Shown here one piece after another: positions 56,511-64,000 of a DNA stretch of 64,000 nt. The translations under genes were made by a program, and so were the position numbers. The notes beneath the pieces are model-generated. The model saw only the letters and a list, made by a program, of their open reading frames with translations, was not told where the DNA came from and did no database searches. How positions within the stretch are numbered: position 1 is the stretch's first letter; each line of letters starts with the position of its first letter. Source of the stretch: Wenyingzhuangia heitensis (lineage in GTDB: Bacteria > Bacteroidota > Bacteroidia > Flavobacteriales > Flavobacteriaceae); NCBI RefSeq assembly GCF_011762155.1, contig NZ_JAASQL010000003.1:62001-126000 (forward strand). Reading direction: 5' to 3'.

Positions 56511-57491
56511 TTATTCCCAAAAAAGTTTATCAATACTAACCCCATAACCTGGATACATAACACTTGAAATATACCATTGTCCATCTTCTCCTTTAAAAAT
56601 TTCAGGAGCATGTGCATTTAAAACGGTTATTTCCTTTTCTTTATCCGTTCCAAAATCCATTAAGTCGTCAGAAGCAAATACATGCGCTTTGTGTGTGTAA
56701 GCTCCTAGTAATTCTATACGATCCCAAGAACCCTTTTCCCATGCACATACAAAAAGATAAAAAGAATTATTATGAAATATTACCGATGGAGATTCTGGAT
56801 CAAAATCATTAGTTACTAAAATTGTTTTTGCTTCAGACCAATTTAGTAAGTCTTTTGAAGTTCTCATTCGAACACATTTTTCTGAACAATAGGTCATGTA
56901 ATAAATACCTTCATGAAGTATTAAATTTGGATCTCTTGCTCCTTTTTCCTCTTCGAACAAGGTTCCTTTTGGTGTCCAATTATTTAAATCTGGAGATGTT
57001 GCTAATCGTATAGGACTGTGTCCATACACCATGTGGTACAGATTGTCTTTTTTTACGATATAAGGCGCGTGATTTGCGGTAATCTCTCCCGGACGTTCTT
57101 TAGGTGGAAGAATTTTAGGTAAATCTGAATAATGATCTACTTCTACGGTTTCTTTAAAGTTATCGCTTGACGATATTGCATGAAAAGAAGCAAATTCACC
57201 TTGATGAATACCTCCTAATTTAGGATCTGTATAAGGATGTGTAATTCCAATTATATGCCATTTACCATCTGCTGTTTTCACAAAAGTGTGATCGTTAGGA
57301 ATCCATCTTTCATAAAACTGACCTTCTTTAAGTACTTTTGTATCTGGTCCAAAAAACACATCGCCATCTGGTTGATAAATTTCTACATATTTATTTTCTT
57401 GTTTTGGAATTAATACTTTTTTTACTGTTTTACTTTTACATTGAACCAAAAATATTGACAATACAAAAAGTAGTGATAATTTAGTTTTCAT
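56511..57491 (-). CDS. Beta-propeller glycoside hydrolase-like lipoprotein (GH43/GH32 clan type)
   Basis: A 326-residue lipoprotein (lipobox LVQC, Cys18). Repeated propeller blades are visible: NDHTFVKTADGKWHIIGI, NHAPYIVKKDNLYHMVYG, ARDPNLILHEGIYYMTYC, DPESPSVIFHNNSFYLFVC and HAPEIFKGEDGQWYISS. The blade-start acidic residues (Asp in NDH and ARDP, Glu in HAPEI) fit the catalytic positions of clan GH-F/J enzymes. Family and linkage are uncertain. Fourteen bp after the sulfatase in the operon order. Confidence 0.7.
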   Translation of the reverse strand: MKTKLSLLFVLSIFLVQCKSKTVKKVLIPKQENKYVEIYQPDGDVFFGPDTKVLKEGQFYERWIPNDHTFVKTADGKWHIIGITHPYTDPKLGGIHQGEFASFHAISSSDNFKETVEVDHYSDLPKILPPKERPGEITANHAPYIVKKDNLYHMVYGHSPIRLATSPDLNNWTPKGTLFEEEKGARDPNLILHEGIYYMTYCSEKCVRMRTSKDLLNWSEAKTILVTNDFDPESPSVIFHNNSFYLFVCAWEKGSWDRIELLGAYTHKAHVFASDDLMDFGTDKEKEITVLNAHAPEIFKGEDGQWYISSVMYPGYGVSIDKLFWE

Positions 57492-57548
57492 CTTATTATT
57501 TTTTAGTTATTTGTTGTGAAATTAGAGCTCCTTTTTTCTTTAAGAATC

Positions 57549-60014
57549 TTATTCTTTCTTATATACAATATCTTTTATTCTAGAAGAAGGTGTAACCGCT
57601 ACATCTTTTACTTTACTATTTATTTGTTTTGCCTCAACAATCGTTTTTTGTGGCGCGTGTAATTTAAAATCAACATCCCAATCCTTCGGCCAAGTAGGTA
57701 AAACGGTTAAATCTTTTCCATCGTTAGAAATAGTTTGCAAACACATTTCTTGTAAAGAAATCATACCAGATGTTCCCCATTCTAAATCTGGCATACAACC
57801 ATATCCTGGTCCGTAAAACACAGGGAAACGTGAAGGTTTCGCTTCTTTCCAAGGATCACCTTGAGCATCATCTAATTTTTTAGAAACATATTCTTTAGCC
57901 TCGTCTGTAAGACCAAGTCGTGCCAAAAACATGGCTTGTTGTCCCCAACCCCACCATTCTTCTTTTTGGGCGTAAATATCTCCTTTCATACCTTTTTGTC
58001 TAAAAGGTTTTAAAACATACTTAATAACACTTTTATCTAAACCATATTTCCAGGTATTTATCCCAACTTCTAAATCAGGCTGGCCAACTGCATATATTCC
58101 ATAAGGAAAAACAGGATATAATTGTGGAATTTCTCTATTTCCCCATCTAAAATTACCTTCCTTATATGGAGCTATGGTTTTATGACCATTTCGAGTTCTA
58201 TGTTCTAAATCGGGTACACGTTGGTTCCAATCTTTAAATTTTTCTTTTTCGACTTTACTTACCCATTTATCTGGTAATGAAATAAGCGCTTCTAGGTTTT
58301 TATGCAATCCTGCCACATTTGGTGCTGGATTATCTCCATGATGATAAGACTCAGTAGCTGGCATATTATGCATTACCAATTTTCCATCTGGTCCCCACTC
58401 TTTTCCATTTCTTTTTTTCTGCAACATTTTTTGGTATTCGAATTCAAAAACGACAACTCCTTTCATAAATGGAATATATTCTGATATATCTGCTCCTGTA
58501 AAACGATACCATTCATGCAACATATAAGCAAATTCTATTTGCGAATGATAATAATACGTATGCCTACCTGTAGTACCAATTTCATCTGTAGGTTTTCGCT
58601 TTCCAAGAGGCATTTCCCAACTGTAAGCTTGACCAAGAGGTAAACCGCCTGTTCCTATTTGTTCGCCAAAAGCACAACCTTCAACTCCCCAAGTGACTTC
58701 ACTTCTTAGTTTAGCATTGATGAAATTGTTTTTAAAATAATTGAATTGCGGACGTAATTCTTCAAAATCACCCGATTTTAAAAACGACCAATGTATCAAC
58801 CTTTGGTTCATACCTGTCCAAGCTCCCCATTTTCTATAATCGGCATTAAAATAGGATGGTGTGGTATTCTTTTCTTTTTGAATATACACAGGATCGAACT
58901 GAAAAAAACCACCACTAAAATGATTCGGTAATTCACCATAAGGATTACAACCTAACACATATCGCATTAGTTGATAATTTCTTCCAATTCTCCAGCCTAA
59001 ATCATTTTCGCCCTTGCCTTTATTAATAACAATATGACTTCTGTCCCAGAAATTCTCCCACCACTTTACACTCTTTTTCCAAGCATTTTTAGAAGGATTG
59101 TCTACTGTTTTATAAAGATTTTCTTTCCATGTTTTATCACTTTCAATTTGCTCTGTATGCAATGCTATTTTAATAGTATGCTTTTTAGATTTTTTGAGAC
59201 TCTCTAATTGCCAACCTTTATAGGGAGTACCTGCATATATTCCTTCTGTACCTTCAGATTGTTTTAAATTATCACCATACATAACCCCTCCAAATATTCT
59301 GTTTTTGGTTGGGTGATTAAATTGATCTTTTACACTGCTTAACTTTTGAAGTTTTACCGATTTATCAAAAATCCTGTCGTCTCCATTTTGATGATAGAAC
59401 ACCACCTTGTTCTTATCTTCGTGAAATATCTTGTCCGGGTAAGCAAATACATCACCTTTGTATTTAGCATAACCCCAACAAGCAAACCTAGAGCCGCCTC
59501 CGCCTGAAATTGGAATGGGCAGTTTTTCATTCCTCCAAGATTCAAAAGTCGCCGAAATTCTCGACGCTTTATCACTATCCATATCCACATGAATTACAGG
59601 TTTTAAAACCTCTGTCCAAATACGGATATTCACCGTATTTTCAGGTGTTTTACCTTTTATAATTATAGAACCTGTTTTAAGGTCTAATGTTTGTTCAAAT
59701 TCAACATCACTTCCATTATTAGAAAAAGGACTGGGATCCATTTTTATACGAACACGTCCATTTTTTCGCAACTGATCGTTCTCATCCAAATTTCCGCTAC
59801 GGTCAATATAAAAAAGTAAATCTCCGCTTTCTACCCAAACATTCATTCCTAAATCTCCACCTCCACAAGGCATAGATTCACTTGAGTTTTTACTTTGGCT
59901 ATTCCATACCACATTGTACTCATCAAGCCAATCTATCTGCTTATTTTGAGCAAAGGCTGAAAACGAAAACAGTAAAAAGGTTACGTAATAAATTACGTTT
60001 TTTAAAATATTCAT
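57549..60014 (-). CDS. DUF5703-containing (alpha/alpha)6-type putative glycoside hydrolase
   Basis: An 821-residue secreted protein. A signal peptide (residues 1-22) is followed by the DUF5703 N-terminal beta-domain (WNSQSKNSSESMPCGGGDLGMNVWVESGDLLFYID), then a helical region with repeated W/Y-rich segments (NYQLMRYVLGCNPYGELPNHFSGGFFQF, WGAWTGMNQRLIHWS, WGVEGCAFGEQIGTGG) and a short C-terminal domain. The overall layout resembles GH95/GH65-type enzymes, but the catalytic residues are not established. Commonly found in algal or plant polysaccharide loci. Confidence 0.7.
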   Translation of the reverse strand: MNILKNVIYYVTFLLFSFSAFAQNKQIDWLDEYNVVWNSQSKNSSESMPCGGGDLGMNVWVESGDLLFYIDRSGNLDENDQLRKNGRVRIKMDPSPFSNNGSDVEFEQTLDLKTGSIIIKGKTPENTVNIRIWTEVLKPVIHVDMDSDKASRISATFESWRNEKLPIPISGGGGSRFACWGYAKYKGDVFAYPDKIFHEDKNKVVFYHQNGDDRIFDKSVKLQKLSSVKDQFNHPTKNRIFGGVMYGDNLKQSEGTEGIYAGTPYKGWQLESLKKSKKHTIKIALHTEQIESDKTWKENLYKTVDNPSKNAWKKSVKWWENFWDRSHIVINKGKGENDLGWRIGRNYQLMRYVLGCNPYGELPNHFSGGFFQFDPVYIQKEKNTTPSYFNADYRKWGAWTGMNQRLIHWSFLKSGDFEELRPQFNYFKNNFINAKLRSEVTWGVEGCAFGEQIGTGGLPLGQAYSWEMPLGKRKPTDEIGTTGRHTYYYHSQIEFAYMLHEWYRFTGADISEYIPFMKGVVVFEFEYQKMLQKKRNGKEWGPDGKLVMHNMPATESYHHGDNPAPNVAGLHKNLEALISLPDKWVSKVEKEKFKDWNQRVPDLEHRTRNGHKTIAPYKEGNFRWGNREIPQLYPVFPYGIYAVGQPDLEVGINTWKYGLDKSVIKYVLKPFRQKGMKGDIYAQKEEWWGWGQQAMFLARLGLTDEAKEYVSKKLDDAQGDPWKEAKPSRFPVFYGPGYGCMPDLEWGTSGMISLQEMCLQTISNDGKDLTVLPTWPKDWDVDFKLHAPQKTIVEAKQINSKVKDVAVTPSSRIKDIVYKKE

Positions 60015-60195
60015 ATTACTTATATTTTGCTCATTCTATTATTAATTACTTTTAAAATTATTCATAAGCCACTAAAAACTGCCCAATTTAGAATTCTTGT
60101 CTAAGCGTTATTTTTAACAGTTTTACGGTTGTGGTATGTTTATAATCAGTATATAAATATTTGTTTTCATAATAGATATAATTTTTGAAATTCAT

Positions 60196-61566
60196 TTATT
60201 TAACACGAATTTCTTCAATTTCCCAAGCTCCACTATTCGTATCAGAAATAGGCTGCATAGCAATTTGCATTAGCTTTTCCTTTACTCCTTTAAATTGAGA
60301 TAATTGAATGGTATATGTTTTAAATGCATTATCGTTTGAGCTAATAGGAATACTTACCCATTCTTGTTGCTCCCATTTTATTGGATCGGTCTTCTTCCAA
60401 AAACCTTTCTCAAGATCTCGTGTATACAAGGCCAGTTTCAATTGCTTAGCATTGCTATTATTTTTAATTGAAATAGTGAAATGTGTACACTCTCCCGTAT
60501 CGGTATAAAGCCACGGAGCACTTTCTATAAGTGCATTATTACCTGAAATTTCGCCTTGTATCTTACCATTCTTAAATGAAAGTGAAGTACCATCTAAAGC
60601 TTTCCATCCCATCGTAGAATTTTTAAATTCAAAAGGTCTTCCAGGTGCGGGATACATACTATCATCTTCGGGAATAATGATAGTTTCATCTTTATTGAAA
60701 AATACAGGCTTTAAACTCGCACCACGGTAAAATGCACTAATGTCATGATTTTCTTGTAACACGTATAATTGGTCTTTCCATTCGAAAAAACTGGTATGTC
60801 CACCATCTAAAAACGCACCTTTAAACGTATAGGGACCATATAAATTTTTGGACATGGAGTACCTGCTTCCATACACTAAATAATACCAACCGTTTCGTTT
60901 AAAAAGGGTAGGTTTATCTTCAACTTTTAGACTGTTTCCTTTTTCATCCTGAACAATTATTTTTTGAGGCTTGGTTGATAGCGATTTCATATCCTTCGCC
61001 AAAGTTGCCATGTAATAGGTTCCGGCACCAAAACAAATGGTGTACACATTGTTTTCAATAAATATTTCGGGATCGTATGGATGCCCGGGAATTATATCTT
61101 TGGGAAGTAATGGTTTTCCTAATAAATCTTTGTATTCTCCTGTAATTTCATCGGCAACCATTACGCCTGTATTGATGTTTCGGTTTGAGAAAAACCAATA
61201 ATACTTTCCGTCTCTTTCACACACATCACCTGCCCAACAATTCGGGCTATCGCCAATATATGTATCCTTTGGATAAATATTTCTATGATGTTTCCAGTTT
61301 ACTAAATCATCAGAAGACCATACTTCCCAACGATCCATACGAAAAGAGCCTTTACCATCCCATGATTCATCATGACCACAAATTACATATACTCTATCAT
61401 TTTCAATCCATGCATGTGGGTCGGCCATACCATGTTCGGGAGTTATAACGTCTACCTTTACAGCATTGGGGTTAATACCATAATTGGCATTCTTTTGTTC
61501 TTTTGATGATGAACCACAACTACTTAAGAGTAGCATGCTCGTTAATAAAAAATAGGCTATCTTCAT
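60196..61566 (-). CDS. GH43-like beta-propeller lipoprotein with C-terminal beta-sandwich
   Basis: A 456-residue lipoprotein (lipobox LSSC, Cys17). The propeller runs from about 38 to 290: GMADPHAWIENDRVYVICGHD (first catalytic-position Asp), SPNCWAGDVCERDGKYYWFFSNRN, HPYDPEIFIENNVYTICFGAG (Glu/Asp) and DKPTLFKRNGWYYLVYGSRY. Residues 310-456 form a beta-rich domain (MGWKALDGTSLSFKNGKIQGEI...WEIEEIRV) like a carbohydrate-binding module. Substrate unknown. It is 15 bp after the beta-helix gene; 181 bp separate it from the DUF5703 gene. Confidence 0.75.
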   Translation of the reverse strand: MKIAYFLLTSMLLLSSCGSSSKEQKNANYGINPNAVKVDVITPEHGMADPHAWIENDRVYVICGHDESWDGKGSFRMDRWEVWSSDDLVNWKHHRNIYPKDTYIGDSPNCWAGDVCERDGKYYWFFSNRNINTGVMVADEITGEYKDLLGKPLLPKDIIPGHPYDPEIFIENNVYTICFGAGTYYMATLAKDMKSLSTKPQKIIVQDEKGNSLKVEDKPTLFKRNGWYYLVYGSRYSMSKNLYGPYTFKGAFLDGGHTSFFEWKDQLYVLQENHDISAFYRGASLKPVFFNKDETIIIPEDDSMYPAPGRPFEFKNSTMGWKALDGTSLSFKNGKIQGEISGNNALIESAPWLYTDTGECTHFTISIKNNSNAKQLKLALYTRDLEKGFWKKTDPIKWEQQEWVSIPISSNDNAFKTYTIQLSQFKGVKEKLMQIAMQPISDTNSGAWEIEEIRVK

Positions 61567-61581
61567 TTCAGTAAAATCAAT

Positions 61582-62973
61582 TTATTCTTCTATTATTATT
61601 GGTTTCTTTATTCTAATCGGAGGCAAGTCAAAATGCACCTTTTTAATATCTATATTCTTTTTGGTGATGTTTTGTCCAGCTTTAATGAGCACATCACCAC
61701 AACCTTCATCGTGTCCGCCTAAACTTATTTTTTTTGATGTAGTAGTTCCTCCAAGAAATTGGTTTAAAGCAACTGTACCATCCTTTTTGGTTCCAATCCG
61801 AATATTTTCTCCCTCTCCAATAGAGAGATATTGCGAGACTTTTTCTGATGCATTAAAAGTATTACCAGCAATATAAATATTACGAGGACCATAAGCATGT
61901 ACATCTCGCTTGCAATCTTTATTGATATTTCCTTCCGTTGCACAAGCTATATTTGCTCTACGCTCGTTACTTCCATGCACATAATAGGTCCAGCTTTTAT
62001 AGGTATCGCTTGGGCGTTGCTGTGTTGCGCGCTTATGTCCTTCAGTACCACTAATGCGTATGTATAAATAGTTTTTGCTTACGGTGTTGGGCATTTGGAA
62101 TGTATTATCATAGATTTCCATATTATGTGTACATTGCTCCAAATGAATTGCCTGACATCCACCACCTGCATTATCTACGATTCCCATAAATTGGTTGTTT
62201 CGAATAATAACATCGGCTGTTTGTACCATGCCTATGTTAAACTTCCTACTTTTTCCAAAAATGCAATTCTGAATAATAGTTCCGTTTAAACTTGTACTCT
62301 CGGTATATCTGCGGCCTGTTCCGTCTCCACTATCTTCCCTGTCATTTCCGTTATCGCTATTTATAGCACATTCGTAGCCTTCTTTAAAAACACAGCCATC
62401 TATCACTACTTTTTTCACACTTGTAATTAGTTCTCCGCCTCTTAAATTAGTATTCCTATTAAAAATTTGAACTGGATAATAATCAATATTAGAAAAAATA
62501 CAATTCTTTAAAACCAAGCCGTCAGTTGCATATGCGCGTTGAGCAGCTATCGCATTCCAAATAGAATTAGTAAATTCAACCTCTTCAAAATGATGTGATT
62601 TGCTTTTGTTAAATCTGAAGATACAATTCCCAAAACTTTTTTGATTATCTCCACCATCAATGGTTAAGTTTGTTATAAAAGCAGCATCTCCTACCGCATC
62701 AATAAACACTCCTCTCTTAGTAGTTAATTTAAGTACAGTTTTACCGATACCGCTCCCTTCTAGGATTAATTTATCGTTTTTTAAAGTGATAGGGTCTGAA
62801 AAATTATACGTTCCAGCAGGAAAGATAATTTTTGTGGTTTTTCCATCTTTCACCCATTTTAAAATATCCGTAGTATTTTTAGGGCTGGCTACTCTTTCCT
62901 GAGCATGAAGTAAAACTGAATTGAAAAGTCCAATAAGAAATAGTATCATTATTTTTATTGTGTCATGTTTCAT
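61582..62973 (-). CDS. Secreted right-handed parallel beta-helix protein (pectate-lyase-like fold)
   Basis: A 463-residue protein with a signal peptide (to about residue 25, LLHAQ). The opening TTKIIFPAGTYNFSDPITLKNDKLILEGSGIGKTVLKL is the usual start of beta-helix carbohydrate enzymes, followed by many coils with N-rich turns (NCIFRFNKSKSHHFEEVEFTNS, IIRNNQFMGIVDNAGGGCQAIHLEQC). No catalytic set could be recognised, so it may be a lyase, hydrolase or binding protein. First gene of the minus-strand PUL operon. Confidence 0.7.
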   Translation of the reverse strand: MKHDTIKIMILFLIGLFNSVLLHAQERVASPKNTTDILKWVKDGKTTKIIFPAGTYNFSDPITLKNDKLILEGSGIGKTVLKLTTKRGVFIDAVGDAAFITNLTIDGGDNQKSFGNCIFRFNKSKSHHFEEVEFTNSIWNAIAAQRAYATDGLVLKNCIFSNIDYYPVQIFNRNTNLRGGELITSVKKVVIDGCVFKEGYECAINSDNGNDREDSGDGTGRRYTESTSLNGTIIQNCIFGKSRKFNIGMVQTADVIIRNNQFMGIVDNAGGGCQAIHLEQCTHNMEIYDNTFQMPNTVSKNYLYIRISGTEGHKRATQQRPSDTYKSWTYYVHGSNERRANIACATEGNINKDCKRDVHAYGPRNIYIAGNTFNASEKVSQYLSIGEGENIRIGTKKDGTVALNQFLGGTTTSKKISLGGHDEGCGDVLIKAGQNITKKNIDIKKVHFDLPPIRIKKPIIIEE

Positions 62974-63316
62974 CTATTTAAATTTATTTAGTTATTCAAT
63001 AATTAATTTATCTGTGATTATTTCTCCCTCAAACCTTTGGTTTTTACTTTTATTCAATCAAAAAGTAACGTTCCATGTAGGTAATTTATACGTTGTTTTT
63101 ATTGGTTCGTTCGTTTTAAAGTAAGATGAATGAAAATAGAAATAGTTTTATACCTACTCCACAATGTTAACACAAAACAAATAAAACCAACAAGGATGAA
63201 ACTTAGTTTCAACTAAACAATTTGATGTTTTTTTAAAAAATAATATAAACATAATAGGTTTTAATATATATTTACATCCTGATTTTCAATACTTAATTAA
63301 AATAACAATATAAACA
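62974..63316. other. Gene-free divergent control region of the PUL
   Basis: These 343 bp lie between the divergent beta-helix and TPR-protein genes and must hold both promoters. They are AT-rich (about 25-30% GC). A perfect 7-bp palindrome is listed separately. No TAnnTTTG pair with a good -33 box was found by eye. Confidence 0.55.
63197..63211. promoter_or_regulatory. Palindromic candidate operator in the PUL control region
   Basis: TGAAACT-T-AGTTTCA is a perfect 7-bp inverted repeat around one base, 105 bp before the TPR-protein start and about 225 bp before the beta-helix gene start. It may bind a regulator, but a single 15-bp palindrome could be chance. Confidence 0.3.
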
Positions 63317-64000
63317 ATGATAAAAACCAATCACAAATACTTATTCCTTGTGATCACGTTACTATTATGCTATTCAGTAAAAACTCACTCTATAAACTCA
63401 CCCTATCCAGATAGCAAAATTTTTAAATCAACTAAAAAAGATTCAACTATTTTAGTACTTGAAAATGCAATTGAAACTAGCTCGAATATAAAAACCAACA
63501 AAAAACACATTCAACTAAAAATTCAATTAATAGAAAGGATGTCTGGTATTGGAGAATACCATAAAGCTTATCAATTATTAAACGAATTAACATCAAACCT
63601 AAAAAATTCTGAATTCACCAATTTAAAAGTGGAATTATTGTCCAAATTATCCATTCTGTATTTGATACTTGACCAAAACAAAAAGGCTAATGATTTATTT
63701 TATTCAAACTTTGACTCCCTATATATTGAAGCCAAGCAAAAAAAAGACAGTATTAAAATTACTAGGAAATTACTTCGTCTCCAAGCCAGTATTGAATCAA
63801 ATGCCAACGAAAATTACTTAAAAGCAGAAAAAGTACTTTTACAAAGTATTGCAATTAACAGTTACAACAAGCAAGATTCTTTAAGCGGTGATTATTGCAA
63901 ATTGTACTTAGGTGAACTTTACACTAAAATGTATCTTTTTGATAAAGCTGAAACTCAGTTTTTGGAAATAGAAAAAAAATATACAGCTACAAATCAACAC
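63317..64000 (+). CDS. TPR-type exported protein, probable regulator N-terminus (partial)
   Basis: The frame opens at ATG 63317 and continues to the window end (228 codons), so the C-terminus is missing. An N-terminal hydrophobic segment (YLFLVITLLLCYSV) is a signal or membrane anchor. What follows is helical with tetratricopeptide-like pairs (YHKAYQLLNELTSNLKN, YLKAEKVLLQSIAINS, YTKMYLFDKAETQFLEIEKKY). In Bacteroidota such N-termini often belong to membrane-bound regulators ending in an AraC- or LuxR-type helix-turn-helix. Position opposite the PUL supports that, but the DNA-binding part is not visible. Confidence 0.6.
   Translation, partial: MIKTNHKYLFLVITLLLCYSVKTHSINSPYPDSKIFKSTKKDSTILVLENAIETSSNIKTNKKHIQLKIQLIERMSGIGEYHKAYQLLNELTSNLKNSEFTNLKVELLSKLSILYLILDQNKKANDLFYSNFDSLYIEAKQKKDSIKITRKLLRLQASIESNANENYLKAEKVLLQSIAINSYNKQDSLSGDYCKLYLGELYTKMYLFDKAETQFLEIEKKYTATNQH

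Overview
The window is low-GC DNA from a marine-type member of the Flavobacteriia (Bacteroidota). The evidence is the TAnnTTTG-type promoters, the scarcity of Shine-Dalgarno sequences, a type IX secretion tail on one secreted protein, zinc-free ribosomal proteins S14 and L36, a one-piece CcsBA haem-handling protein, and a polysaccharide-utilisation locus (PUL) with a GH117 enzyme and a sulfatase.

Layout. (1) 1-13170: a surface-glycan island. It holds an MsbA-like ABC exporter (cut by the window edge), a KpsC/S-like protein and nine further glycosyltransferase or glycan-type genes (GT2, GT4, DUF616 and GT-D folds). These lie on both strands and are interrupted by the housekeeping gene ruvX. 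(2) 13328-16706: dTDP-L-rhamnose operon rfbA-C-D-B, ending in a clear terminator. (3) 16815-20305: housekeeping genes def, a DUF5606 gene and mazG, then a GT90 LPS-type glycosyltransferase and an acyl-CoA thioesterase. (4) 20369-38709: carA, then one very long minus-strand block from rpsL to rplQ (str, S10, spc and alpha operons joined), with a recognisable promoter, a 5'-terminal hairpin, a candidate attenuator between rpsJ and rplC, a probable S4-binding leader before rpsD, and a final terminator after rplQ. (5) 38847-41875: Omp85-type outer-membrane protein, rlmB, and a PhnA-like protein. (6) 41928-47275: nrfH-nrfA-ccsBA, encoding respiratory nitrite reduction to ammonium plus its cytochrome c assembly factor. 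(7) 47416-52477: an RluA-type pseudouridine synthase; a rearranged spot in which a second, decayed copy of that gene's 3' end brackets an InlB-repeat gene remnant and a LamG/type IX secretion gene; a JmjC-like cupin protein; and an unusual Grx-Grx-thioredoxin reductase fusion. (8) 52544-62973: six minus-strand genes for secreted or lipid-anchored carbohydrate-active proteins (DUF6786-like, GH117, sulfatase, two GH43-like beta-propellers, a DUF5703 protein) plus a beta-helix protein. Together they suggest breakdown of a sulfated red-algal galactan. A divergent gene at 63317, cut by the window end, encodes a TPR-type protein that may be the PUL regulator.

How the parts fit. The first 20 kb make, flip and decorate a rhamnose-containing envelope glycan. 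The central block is the core translation machinery. The nrf cluster gives anaerobic nitrite respiration. The right end is an accessory carbon-scavenging locus; no SusC/SusD pair is present in the window, so transport genes may lie beyond position 64000 or elsewhere. No tRNA, rRNA, CRISPR array or complete insertion sequence was seen.
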